DNA of 64,000 bases, taken from contig NC_087071.1 of assembly GCF_963678635.1 (NCBI RefSeq), positions 31,978,141 to 32,042,140 on the forward strand, in the 5' to 3' direction. This document shows positions 21,481 through 33,511 of the stretch, piece after piece. The notes under the pieces are model-generated. The model did no database searches. It was not told the DNA's origin and worked only from the letters and a program-made list of their open reading frames with translations. Origin of the DNA: Symsagittifera roscoffensis (Eukaryota; Xenacoelomorpha; Acoela; Convolutidae). Each line of letters opens with the position of its first letter. Positions within the stretch are counted from its first letter, which is position 1. The translations under genes were made by a program, and so were the position numbers.

Positions 21481-21890
21481 TGAGTTAGGACCTATGTGGT
21501 TAACTCATAGAGTAATTTCGGATAGGGTACACCGTCTGCTCGTCACGCTATCTTATTTTCGGCCGGATAGATTCATGCAACTTCTTAGTCTAATACCGAT
21601 CCTAATCTTACTCTTATACTTTCTAGTCTCAGGGTGTTTAACTAGTCTCTGCTAGGCTCAATAGATCTAGGGTATACTGGTTTGTTGCGGCTGTTGAAGT
21701 TTTCTTGGAGAGACAACTAAATTCTAAGTTAAATTCAAATCTCTCTGGTGCTGAAATTACAAGTAATTTCAGCACTTACAAATAAGTGGGTTGTTAGTTA
21801 GATGGATCATGATTGGTTGATATTAAATACTTTACAGTGGTAAAATATCTAATTTATCCAATCATAAAATATAGTTTAGATCAGGTTCCA
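21481..21890 (-). repeat. Left LTR (3' LTR of the element)
   Basis: 410 bp, the same length as the right LTR. I count about six substitutions between them. It contains a near-palindrome with 13-bp perfect arms (GTGCTGAAATTAC, AA, GTAATTTCAGCAC) at 21,748-21,775. A TATA-like ACTATATTTTATG lies close to the element-side start. I could not identify a firm poly(A) signal. Confidence 0.93.
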
Positions 21891-23307
21891 CCCATCCGGG
21901 TTTTACAGAGTTTTTTAGAATTATCTTTCTGCAATTCAAAGGATGGATGATGAACGTTGGTATTTGGCGAACATCGTATTCTTGTCCGGTTCCTCTTGTT
22001 AGAGAAGTTCCAGGACGCTGGAGTTAGCGATATCAATCGTTATGTCGTTTTGTGACAACGACTGTGTTTCCCAATGAAATCAATCTGATTTCAAACTGGT
22101 TTGCTATGACGGGTTTTTCTGTATTATGTAGAGAACTTGTTTTGTGTTCAACCTCGTCTGGGAATGGAGTGGAGATTGTGTGTGAAAGGGATGCCTTGTA
22201 ACTCGGATCTGTACGTATACTTGAACATCGAGGTGGTCATTGGTCTAGTTCAATGAACTCCTTTTCTGCGAAGTCAAGTCGTACTCTAAATCCTTTGAGT
22301 TGTGATTGTGGACGGCATATCGGTTGTGGTTAGCCATTCTTGTTCGAGTGTAATGGGATCATTTTGTCTTTGGATGTTCGTCTTTGTTGTTGTGTGTTGA
22401 TCTATATACTGCAAGGTATGATTTACATTTTATAAAATTTTTATTAGTTTGGTTTTTTAATCATCAATTTAGTTAGTTGTTTTCACAAAAGCATTTTGTT
22501 TTAGTTCGGTTATTTTGAAGAGTTACTCACCCTTGACTAGCTCTTATTAAAAATAGAAGTGTGATCACAAAGCGTGGATGTAGCGCGGTGGGTTAGGCCG
22601 GCTATAGAGCATGCTCAGGACGTCCTCTCTGGTGGGTTAGGCCAGGAGTGGGAGTATGGTTTCGTGCGGTTTGATAACGTTTTATGTTGGGTTTATGTTG
22701 GTCTTTGTTATGTTTCTTTGGTTGTGTCTTTTTTTCAAAAATCAAATTGTTTTTGTTATGGGTTTGTCTTTCGACTTTTTTGTGTTTTATTATTTCTTTC
22801 TTAGACTTTATAACAGTCTTCAAAAGAATAAATTATCCAGTTTTAAACAGGGTTAATTCGGTTTGGGTACCGTTGGTTTTCTTTTCTTAGTCATGCTGTT
22901 ATTTTATGATTTGTGGTGTTTAGTAAGCTGCGTTGGTTAGTTTGTTTTAGTATATAATTCCTTTCCAACCGGGTTAAAGGAAAGTTTGAAACTTGTTATC
23001 GTGTGTTAGAGTTGTTGAGTGTGAAAACTTGAAACTTAAAATCATTATTTAAACAATTCTTTGTGGGTGAGCTGTGCGAGTTTGGATAGAATTCCTGTGC
23101 GAGTGAATCAAAATATCAAAAGGTTAGTACTGCATTTTCATTTTATCAATTTATTACATAGAATTTCAATTTTACTGCTAGTTTTGGGGGAAACTTAAAG
23201 TTATAAATTTTCATCATAATTAAATTTACTGCTTTATGGGGGAATAATTTATAAATTAATTTGGTATGAATTTTATCAGATTATCTTGTGTAAATTATTA
23301 ATGAAGT
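21891..23307 (-). other. 3' untranslated region of the element
   Basis: Between the end of ORF Y and the 3' LTR. In element orientation the bases before the LTR (ACCCGGATGGG) are purine-rich and may be the polypurine tract, though two pyrimidines interrupt it. A direct repeat GGTGGGTTAGGCC occurs at about 22,589 and 22,631. Open frames here are T- or G-rich antisense artefacts. Confidence 0.5.
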
Positions 23308-25262
23308 TTAGAAGAATTTTAACAAGTTTATTTTTTGTTTTTCTTTTCTGTTTTTTTTGCAGATGATCGTGGTATGAAGACTAAAAATGTAAAAAAAACA
23401 TGAGTAAAGAATGGTTAGTACTAATTTAAATTTATTAGTTAAGAATATTTTTAAACTATACTTACCTGTTAATCGTCTGGGAAAAAGCCGTGGGGGAAAA
23501 GGAAAATCGTCTGGGAAAAGCAGTATGCGAATGATGTTTTTAGTTTGGAGCAGTGGCCAAAGCAATTGAAGTGCTTTAATGGTTTTTAGCTCTTCGGTGC
23601 GTACTGCAAACTCATAAGGTGTGTTTTGAATGAGGTTATATATTTTGTGATTATATTTAGTATTGTGAATAAATTCTAATATTGGGATTTCTATAGGTTG
23701 GATAAATTCATGTGGGATAAGGAAGGGTCTGGATTCTTCGGCATTAAAGGTCTTCGTGATGGGACAAAATATATACATTTATGTTACTGGGTCATAATTG
23801 CGGAGGATGTCGTGGAGGTTAGTATCCTTGATGCAATAAGTGAAATTAAGAAAAAATGGTGAAGTGTACTTCGAGTTAAGAAACTGAAAACGATGGTGTG
23901 GTTGTCTTGATGGAGTATGTAAATCAAAATGATTTTGTATGAAGCGATAGTATGTATATGTATGAGTCTGTTTAGTGCGTAACATAATGTCGTGTGAACA
24001 GTGCAAATCGCGTTCATGTGGTGCAAGGAAGTGAAAGGTTAATGAAAATAACTGAAATTTTTCTCTAAAACTTTCGTAAGCTTGAATATCAGTTAGTGCT
24101 TCAGAAATGATGTGATCAAATTTTCTATCAAAAATATTAAGTGTGAATACATATGACGTTTTGATGAAGAATTTTTCTGTTAGTTGTGGGTTAGCGAAGC
24201 GGTCGTCATCTAGAAATTGGTCTTAATTAGTTCGGATGATATTATGGTCGTAATATTCTATTGTAAATTCGTTAGCTCGGGGTGCAGTGAATGTTTTTAG
24301 TGATTTTTTATATCCTATATAAGTAAATTGTCTAGGTCTTAGTGTTGCGGTGAGTCTATATAGCATATCTTTGTTCTTTTCTATATCGTTATGAGTACTA
24401 GATAGTGGCAGGCAAAGGGGATTAGTAAAATGGCAATATGTTGTCCAGTGAAGTGTCGGCATTAAAACATGTTCATCTACAAAACTACGTGTGTCGTTAG
24501 TGTCGTTAGGTGTGTTTAAAGTATATTGTGGGAATGAGGGTAAGGTGATTGCTAGAAAATCTTTCGTGTTGGTGTGGTGTGGATGATTAATATATTTGCA
24601 GGCTGTTCCTGGTTTGGTCGGGAATGGATGGTTCGGGAATTTGCTTTTAAAAGTGCGATAAGCTCGGTGAGTGCTATTTGATAATTCGGTGGATGTGGAT
24701 GATTGTGCTAATGATGCAGTGTAAGCTGAGGAGGGTGTAGGAGTAGGTGGCTTTGAAGATTCTATTGTGGATGAAATTTGATTTATAGTGAGGGTGTTAG
24801 GGTGTATTAGCTGTTGTTGTAGGGTGATAAAATTATCGAGTTCCTGGGAGATTTGGGGGTATCTGGAGAATTATTAGATGATCGGTCGGAATGAAATCGA
24901 GAATAGGTTGGGGTTACTTGCGAAGCATAAGAAGGAGTGGAAACGGATGGGAGTGGATAATTTGGTGGGATCGGTTGAAAAGGGGGTTTTGAAAAAACTG
25001 AGGAGTTGGTTTGGAAATTATTGGATGGAGATGGTTCGGAGTCTGCAAATTTGTCAGGGGTTTCTATATTAGGGTTATTAAGTTGTGAAATTGAGTATAA
25101 AACTGAAATATTTGAATTGGTATCCGAATTCATGCTTGATGATATATTAATAGTTGGAAAATCGGGTGGCGGGAAAACAAAAAGTCGGATTATTGGGATT
25201 GGAGTGTTGAGATTGGTTGGATGGAAATTTGAGCGGTGTAGGGATCCAAGTTGTCGGCTCAT
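23308..25262 (-). pseudogene. ORF Y: long unknown ORF downstream of env (copy 1, full 3' end)
   Basis: An open frame starts at an ATG at 25,262 (MSRQLGSL..., 151 codons). A second frame, overlapping its end from about 24,860, carries on to 23,308, interrupted by two TAA stops (about 24,223 and 23,779) but otherwise open. The first part is rich in S, P, N and T. The later part looks globular, for example MPTLHWTTYCHF and DRFANPQLTEKFF. I recognise no domain. The start overlaps the end of the env tail frame. One frame change and two stops imply decay of an originally single protein of perhaps 600 residues. The duplication breakpoint (23,911) falls inside it. Confidence 0.55.
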
Positions 25263-27865
25263 CGTGGGCTAAAAAAAAATGATTATTTTGAGACTGAAAA
25301 GCGGTGGTATGGGGTTGTTCTATAATTTGTTCATATGTATTATCATCTTGTGAATGATGTGTCATTATATGTTGTATGGGACTTTGCGATATGTTTTGTC
25401 TAAAATTTGGGTTATGTGTTATTGCTAGGTTTCGGAAATTACGTGGGACTAAGGATAATGGATGGTTATGTGGTAGGGGTGGCAACTGTGGTGCGGTAGG
25501 TGTTACTTCTATGTTATTATGTTCTTCGTCGTATGTGTTCTGTCTTGTCGCTATTTTTGTATTATATTCTTTTATTTGTGCGTCTAGAAGAATTTTTTTA
25601 ATTGATGATGAAAAAATTCCAAAAAATCCTGCAAATAGTATGCGTGCTACACTTGCTTGTCTATTTACTTGTGTGTGTATAGCGCATGTGTTATTGATTC
25701 CTTTTAAAAGTGAAAAAAGAAATCCTATAAAGTTAAACATTGCGTGTAGGATAGTTAATTTTTCTAAGATGTGATAGGGCCATCCTAGAAAATCGAGAAT
25801 TTCATTTTTTAGTGTAACAAAGCTAAAAAAATTTATAGGTGAAATATCTTGTGGTCTGTATTTTTCACCGTTTAGATATATATAGTCTTTAATGTCTTTG
25901 AAATATCCGCTATCATCTTGTGTATAAATATCTGCAAATCCTGCGGTTTCGGCAAGTTTGCGTAAATTTTGGTCAATTGATTGTCTTTGTATAGTGTCCA
26001 GTTGTGTTAATAATTATTGGAATGGTTGTGTTCTGATGTGGTGTTGGATATCTGATTTTGAATATATTCCAATTGATTGTAAATCAATATTTGGATTACG
26101 AGCAATAGCTCTGATGCTTTCGGGTGAAAATTTTTTGAGTGATTGCATTAACGTGGGGTATGGAGTAAGAAGATGATATTTATCTTCATCAGGGTTCAAT
26201 TGTACTACATTGTGGCAATTTTCTGATCCACATGGGACAGCGGGATTCCAAAAATATGTTCGTCAACAAAATGTACCTTATTTTTATAAAAGACAGGGAT
26301 TCTTTTATAGCATCGTTTATCTTCAAAAACATATAGTGGTGATACTTTTTTGGTACAAGTATAAAACCATAAAATGTTTCCTTCGTAGTCTAGAAAATTT
26401 GATCTATTTTCTGATAATAAATATCGTGCGTAGGGTATTTTTAATACTGCTAGTGCGAGTGATTGTAGGATTTGTGTCCTTTCTAATTCGCATAGTTGTT
26501 GAAGTGTTTCTAATTCGGAGAGTGACATTTCTTGAAAAATTCGACTAATCGTGTAGTCTAACTTCATATCTAAATGGATATCATAGTGGATATTACCAAA
26601 ATAAGTATTATTCATTAGTGATAATTCTTGTAAACGTGTGCTTCTAGTGTCATGTGGCTTTAGTTTTCCACCAGGTTGACCATTACTTTTTTGAAAGTTA
26701 ACTGGTATATATGATGTTCCTTCGTGTAGAGGGTGACCTGTGGTATAAGGGTCAATTTTTATTTTTCCAGTGGTCATGTCGAAACCTTTTTCGTATTCAA
26801 CTAATATTTCAGAATATTGTGTTTTGTGAAGTGGGTTTCTGTATTTGCATGCGATTTCTGTTTCTTGATATATTTGGAAACGTGTTAATTTATTTTCTAT
26901 ATTATGGAGATTTCGAAAATCAGTACTTTGTTTTCGTGATGGATGAACTTGTTCATATGGAATTGATTGTATAAATTATTTTTCGTGAAATTTTATCATT
27001 CGAGCGTGTATTTTTGCTACTTGAAATGTTGTGCATGTATCTTCGGGAAACCAAACAATTGTTGCTTGTGTCCGTGTTGTAGGATCACAATAACCTTGAT
27101 CGTTTTAACAAGGTAATCTAATTCCTTGATAGATCATTGTGTTGTCGGATAAATCTCGTGTGAGTTGTATTTTTCGAGTTGTATTTTCCAATCGAAAAAC
27201 ATTATTTCTTGATATCCTTTATTTTTTGTGTCTGCTTTGCAGTTTGATGGATTATTTATACCAATGTGTGGTATCCAGTACTTATCGTGTATGTCATATG
27301 TTAATCTTCCGTGTGCGCCGTTGTATGGGTATTTTTCATCTAATTTTATATGTCCTTGATATCTTTCAAGGTCTGCTTGATGTACAGAAACGGCAAAGAC
27401 TTGAAAATATACTAGTTTTCTGTCGGTGTTTTTATTTCTTGTGATATTTAATATGAGTAGCTCGTTTTTACAATCATCGGGAATTAGATGTAGAAGTCGT
27501 TCTATATTACTTTGGTAGAATGATTCGTGGTCAAGTCGGTTTTTATTTCCGTTTGAAACTTGTGAACAGTGTACTTTCTTTTCGGAAAAGGTTGCTGTAA
27601 ATTTATATCCTGCGACTGTTGTTGCTCGGGCTTTTGAATACAGTGTCGCTATTACATTTGTACTTTCTATAGCTTGTGGTTCCGTTTCGCATTGTGATAC
27701 TTGTTTGATTGCATATTTGTGTAGTGTTTTTTGTTCATTTTCTTCACAATCGTAGTGTGTTACTAATAAATCCTGGGGTCCTGTGCGGGGAGAAGGATTT
27801 GTGTTCTGATCGGAAAATGTTAGAAAAAGGATTTGTTGAAGTATCAAAATTTTTAGAATATACAT
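25147..27865 (-). pseudogene. env: Envelope gene of chuvirus-glycoprotein type, copy 1 (broken)
   Basis: The ATG at 27,865 is followed by a hydrophobic signal-peptide-like start, then a cysteine-bearing ectodomain. Conserved-looking blocks are LCELERTQILQSLALAVLKI, NRSNFLDYEGNILWFY and CYKRIPVFY in the second half. Two hydrophobic segments (LTILHAMFNFIGFLFSLL; ARILFAGFFGIFSSS) precede a proline-rich tail with PTAP. From knowledge of env genes in arthropod LTR elements I judge it related to Jingchuvirales glycoproteins (inference). Breaks seen: a 14-nt slipped duplication near 27,170, an in-frame TAA shortly after, a TAA near 26,976 and another near 26,014 that copy 2 lacks, and a frame change near 26,200. 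The tail frame stays open to 25,147 because of a 9-A run. Its ATG overlaps the end of ORF X. Confidence 0.75.
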
Positions 27866-29177
27866 GTGTATGATAATCCTGAGTATGGGTTATAAAATGT
27901 GATGTAACCAACTGTCTTTTTGGTATATCTGTCGTATTTATATATTACTTCAGTTGTTATAAATGGTGGTGGTAGCGATTGAGCTGTTATATTGGGTGGG
28001 TTTAATGGGTAAGGATGTTGAGCAATGTTGTTAAGTTTAACCGTGATTTCAAATTTTAATTGAAGATTATTTTGTTGGAGTATTTGGATGTTATGTTCAC
28101 GAATGTCTTCGTGGATGTCTTTTCTATATTTTAGTCTATGGAGTGCCCAATTGTGGAGTCGGTTACTTTCTGGATGTTGTCCAAATAATGGTGGGGGTGC
28201 TGTGAACGTGTTCCAATCTAACCTTAAAAGGATATTTGTTGATGATTGTTCTCGATATCTAGCGTCGAGGTTATTTGGAAAATTTAGGGGGAAAGGCGTC
28301 GGTGAAATCTGGCTTATTGATGGTGTTGACGGTAGTGATAATGTTTCTGGTAGTGATGATGATGTTGTTGTATCCGTAGAAATATCTATTGGGTCATTTA
28401 TTAAATTTGGTTCACCTTGTGTGAATGAGTGTGTTGTCCAATATGGTAGTCGTGATGTTTGGTTGGGGGGTTAAAGGGATTGTCACGTATTTGTTCAGAT
28501 GTTGGTGTTGAACCTAAGTAATCTGAGGGTATACTTGAGGTGCTACGTTGTGAAAGAAGTGTAGGGGTTTCCGGTAGTATGCTAATTGGGTTTTCTGGAG
28601 TACTTGGTGATGGGGATTGGGGTAAATCAAAATGAACTCGGGGGGGTTGAAAATTTCGTCGTGGATGTATAAGTTGTCTATTTATTTCAACTGTATTTTG
28701 GTTTTGACTAATATTTATTATTCTACTTAATTCTTGTGGTAATGTTGGGTAAAAGTTATATGTTGGTTCACTTAGAGGTGCCTGTCGCTGAACTGGTTCT
28801 AATGGTTCAGATAAGCGAGCGTGTCGTTCTTCAAAAGTGTATGGGTTATCTTGGAAAGAAATTCGTGTGGATGTTTGGGGGTTTTGGGTAGTTGTAGTTA
28901 TTGTCGGGTTTTCTTGGGATGATGTCGGTGAAGACTGACTGTGTGATTGTTGGTTAGCAATTTTTGAAGGTTGTCTGATTGATTTTTCTTAGTGAAAAAA
29001 TTTATGTTTATTGTAGTATTCTTCAAGGAAAAGAATTAAAAGGATGGTTGCTAAGGCAAATGTTATGATTGCCTTTTTTATACATTCGCATATTGTCAGT
29101 ATTAGGGATGATGAAAATGTTATAAAAATTACAAATAGTAAAAAAATATCTGTTCTACTAAAAATTGTTCGTATCAT
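27853..29177 (-). pseudogene. ORF X between pol and env, copy 1
   Basis: Same structure as copy 2 (33,499-34,823): a 62-aa hydrophobic start with two likely membrane segments, an in-frame TAA, a long proline/serine/threonine-rich part, a frame change at the C6 run near 28,470, then a region rich in leucine, isoleucine and asparagine that ends 13 nt inside the env start. The conservation of both breaks shows they predate the duplication. Confidence 0.5.
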
Positions 29178-29557
29178 CTAAATAAACTTTGGGTTATCGT
29201 ACCTGTGAATATGGTCAATGATTTGGGAAAGTTGGAGATATATTTTAAAAAGGGAGTAGAAAATTTAAAAAATATTGCAAAAAATGATTAAACTTATTAT
29301 AAAAGCTTGAAAAGTATCAAAGTATTGTTAAAAAAGTGATGAAAATGTTGAAAATTGTATTGACTGATCGAGAGAAGAGCATTTAAAAAATGGCTTCTTG
29401 GTCGAATATTTTTTGTTGTTTGGGGCAATTTTCAAGTGTGGTCGAATTATTTATTGATTTTTTGACAAGTGGGTTGAGTTTTGTGAAAAATTGTTGGGGG
29501 CAAATTTTATGGTGTTCGGGAGGTCTTCTTTGCTTTATTTTTATTTGTCAGGTGATC

Positions 29558-30909
29558 TGGAGTATGTAAATCAAAATGATTTTGTATGAAGCGATAGTAT
29601 GTATATGTATGAGTCTGTTTAGTGCGTAACATAATGTCGTGTGAACAGTGCAAATCGCGTTCATGTGGTGCAAGGAAGTGAAAGGTTAATGAAAATAACT
29701 GAAATTTTTCTCTAAAACTTTCGTAAGCTTGAATATCAGTTAGTGCTTCAGAAATGATGTGATCATATTTTCTATCAAAAATATTAAGTGTGAATACATA
29801 TGACGTTTTGATGAAGAATTTTTCTGTTAGTTGTGGGTTAGCGAAGCGGTCGTCATCTAGAAATTGGTCTTAATTAGTTCGGATGATATTATGGTCGTAA
29901 TATTCTATTGTAAATTCGTTAGCTCGGGGTGCAGTGAATGTTTTTAGTGATTTTTTATATCCTATATAAGTAAATTGTCTAGGTCTTAGTGTTGCGGTGA
30001 GTCTATATAGCATATCTTTGTTCTTTTCTATATCGTTATGAGTACTAGATAGTGGCAGGCAAAGGGGATTAGTAAAATGGCAATATGTTGTCCAGTGAAG
30101 TGTCGGCATTAAAACATGTTCATCTACAAAACTACGTGTGTCGTTAGTGTCGTTAGGTGTGTTTAAAGTATATTGTGGGAATGAGGGTAAGGTGATTGCT
30201 AGAAAATCTTTCGTGTTGGTGTGGTGTGGATGATTAATATATTTGCAGGCTGTTCCTGGTTTGGTCGGGAATGGATGGTTCGGGAATTTGCTTTTAAAAG
30301 TGCGATAAGCTCGGTGAGTGCTATTTGATAATTCGGTGGATGTGGATGATTGTGCTAATGATGCAGTGTAAGCTGAGGAGGGTGTAGGAGTAGGTGGCTT
30401 TGAAGATTCTATTGTGGATGAAATTTGATTTATAGTGAGGGTGTTAGGGTGTATTAGCTGTTGTTGTAGGGTGATAAAATTATCGAGTTCCTGGGAGATT
30501 TGGGGGTATCTGGAGAATTATTAGATGATCGGTCGGAATGAAATCGAGAATAGGTTGGGGTTACTTGCGAAGCATAAGAAGGAGTGGAAACGGATGGGAG
30601 TGGATAATTTGGTGGGATCGGTTGAAAAGGGGGTTTTGAAAAAACTGAGGAGTTGGTTTGGAAATTATTGGATGGAGATGGTTCGGAGTCTGCAAATTTG
30701 TCAGGGGTTTCTATATTAGGGTTATTAAGTTGTGAAATTGAGTATAAAACTGAAATATTTGAATTGGTATCCGAATTCATGCTTGATGATATATTAATAG
30801 TTGGAAAATCGGGTGGCGGGAAAACAAAAAGTCGGATTATTGGGATTGGAGTGTTGAGATTGGTTGGATGGAAATTTGAGCGGTGTAGGGATCCAAGTTG
30901 TCGGCTCAT
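29558..30909 (-). pseudogene. ORF Y, copy 2 (truncated at the duplication junction)
   Basis: Same as copy 1 from MSRQLGSL to about residue NHFDLHT, then cut by the junction at 29,558. One base difference from copy 1 lies at about 29,774 (CAAATT to CATATT). It lacks the part of ORF Y that copy 1 keeps below 23,911. Confidence 0.55.
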
Positions 30910-30915
30910 CGTGGG

Positions 30916-33511
30916 CTAAAAAAAATGATTATTTTGAGACTGAAAAGCGGTGGTATGGGGTTGTTCTATAATTTGTTCATATGTATTATCATCTTGTGAA
31001 TGATGTGTCATTATATGTTGTATGGGACTTTGCGATATGTTTTGTCTAAAATTTGGGTTATGTGTTATTGCTAGGTTTCGGAAATTACGTGGGACTAAGG
31101 ATAATGGATGGTTATGTGGTAGGGGTGGCAACTGTGGTGCGGTAGGTGTTACTTCTATGTTATTATGTTCTTCGTCGTATGTGTTCTGTCTTGTCGCTAT
31201 TTTTGTATTATATTCTTTTATTTGTGCGTCTAGAAGAATTTTTTTAATTGATGATGAAAAAATTCCAAAAAATCCTGCAAATAGTATGCGTGCTACACTT
31301 GCTTGTCTATTTACTTGTGTGTGTATAGCGCATGTGTTATTGATTCCTTTTAAAAGTGAAAAAAGAAATCCTATAAAGTTAAACATTGCGTGTAGGATAG
31401 TTAATTTTTCTAAGATGTGATAGGGCCATCCTAGAAAATCGAGAATTTCATTTTTTAGTGTAACAAAGCTAAAAAAATTTATAGGTGAAATATCTTGTGG
31501 TCTGTATTTTTCACCGTTTAGATATATATAGTCTTTAATGTCTTTGAAATATCCGCTATCATCTTGTGTATAAATATCTGCAAATCCTGCGGTTTCGGCA
31601 AGTTTGCGTAAATTTTGGTCAATTGATTGTCTTTGTATAGTGTCCAGTTGTGTTAATAAATATTGGAATGGTTGTGTTCTGATGTGGTGTTGGATATCTG
31701 ATTTTGAATATATTCCAATTGATTGTAAATCAATATTTGGATTACGAGCAATAGCTCTGATGCTTTCGGGTGAAAATTTTTTGAGTGATTGCATTAACGT
31801 GGGGTATGGAGTAAGAAGATGATATTTATCTTCATCAGGGTTCAATTGTACTACATTGTGGCAATTTTCTGATCCACATGGGACAGCGGGATTCCAAAAA
31901 TATGTTCGTCAACAAAATGTACCTTATTTTTATAAAAGACAGGGATTCTTTTATAGCATCGTTTATCTTCAAAAACATATAGTGGTGATACTTTTTTGGT
32001 ACAAGTATAAAACCATAAAATGTTTCCTTCGTAGTCTAGAAAATTTGATCTATTTTCTGATAATAAATATCCTGCGTAGGGTATTTTTAATACTGCTAGT
32101 GCGAGTGATTGTAGGATTTGTGTCCTTTCTAATTCGCATAGTTGTTGAAGTGTTTCTAATTCGGAGAGTGACATTTCTTGAAAAATTCGACTAATCGTGT
32201 AGTCTAACTTCATATCTAAATGGATATCATAGTGGATATTACCAAAATAAGTATTATTCATTAGTGATAATTCTTGTAAACGTGTGCTTCTAGTGTCATG
32301 TGGCTTTAGTTTTCCACCAGGTTGACCATTACTTTTTTGAAAGTTAACTGGTATATATGATGTTCCTTCGTGTAGAGGGTGACCTGTGGTATAAGGGTCA
32401 ATTTTTATTTTTCCAGTGGTCATGTCGAAACCTTTTTCGTATTCAACTAATATTTCAGAATATTGTGTTTTGTGAAGTGGGTTTCTGTATTTGCATGCGA
32501 TTTCTGTTTCTTGATATATTTGGAAACGTGTTAATTTATTTTCTATATTATGGAGATTTCGAAAATCAGTACTTTGTTTTCGTGATGGATGAACTTGTTC
32601 ATATGGAATTGATTGTATAAAATATTTTTCGTGAAATTTTATCATTCGAGCGTGTATTTTTGCTACTTGAAATGTTGTGCATGTATCTTCGGGAAACCAA
32701 ACAATTGTTGCTTGTGTCCGTGTTGTAGGATCACAATAACCTTGATCGTTTTAACAAGGTAATCTAATTCCTTGATAGATCATTGTGTTGTCGGATAAAT
32801 CTCGTGTGAGTTGTATTTTTCGAGTTGTATTTTCCAATCGAAAAACATTATTTCTTGATATCCTTTATTTTTTGTGTCTGCTTTGCAGTTTGATGGATTA
32901 TTTATACCAATGTGTGGTATCCAGTGCTTATCGTGTATGTCATATGTTAATCTTCCGTGTGCGCCGTTGTATGGGTATTTTTCATCTAATTTTATATGTC
33001 CTTGATATCTTTCAAGGTCTGCTTGATGTACAGAATCGGCAAAGACTTGAAAATATACTAGTTTTCTGTCGGTGTTTTTATTTCTTGTGATATTTAATAT
33101 GAGTAGCTCGTTTTTACAATCATCGGGATTTAGATGTAGAAGTCGTTCTATATTACTTTGGTAGAATGATTCGTGGTCAAGTCGGTTTTTATTTCCGTTT
33201 GAAACTTGTGAACAGTGTACTTTCTTTTCGGAAAAGGTTGCTGTAAATTTATATCCTGCGACTGTTGTTGCTCGGGCTTTTGAATACAGTGTCGCTATTA
33301 CATTTGTAGTTTCTATAGCTTGTGGTTCCGTTTCGCATTGTGATACTTGTTTGATTGCATATTTGTGTAGTGTTTTTTGTTCATTTTCTTCACAATCGTA
33401 GTGTGTTACTAATAAATCCTGGGGTCCTGTGCGGGGAGAAGGATTTGTGTTCTGATCGGAAAATGTTAGAAAAAGGATTTGTTGAAGTATCAAAATTTTT
33501 AGAATATACAT
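30916..33511 (-). pseudogene. env: Envelope gene of chuvirus-glycoprotein type, copy 2 (broken)
   Basis: Three long open pieces: 32,780-33,511 (243 aa, signal-like start and cysteine-bearing ectodomain), 31,851-32,645 (264 aa, the LERTQIL / DYEGNILWFY / CYKRIPVFY blocks) and 30,916-31,845 (309 aa, two hydrophobic segments at residues 149-167 and 184-200, PTAP at 234-237). The first piece goes out of frame at a 14-nt repeat (GAGTTGTATTTTTC at 32,808 and its near copy at 32,822). An in-frame TAA follows and another frame change lies near 31,848. The tail ends early because the A-run has eight bases instead of nine. Function when intact would be host-membrane entry by the particle (family knowledge). 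Confidence 0.78.

Larger units (their letters stand above)
23911..29557 (-). repeat. Tandem duplication unit, copy 1 (5,647 bp)
   Basis: Identical with 29,558-35,203 except for about 12 substitutions and one base in an A-run near 25,271. It runs from inside ORF Y to the pol-ORF X spacer. The word TGGAGTAT occurs at the left end (23,911), at the junction (29,558) and just after the right end (35,204), so the breakpoint is an 8-bp microhomology. Confidence 0.95.

Noticed and set aside
24878-26548. Several plus-strand ORFs of 60-130 codons over env and ORF Y
   Set aside because: Shadows of the minus-strand frames, repeated identically at +5,646 or +5,647.
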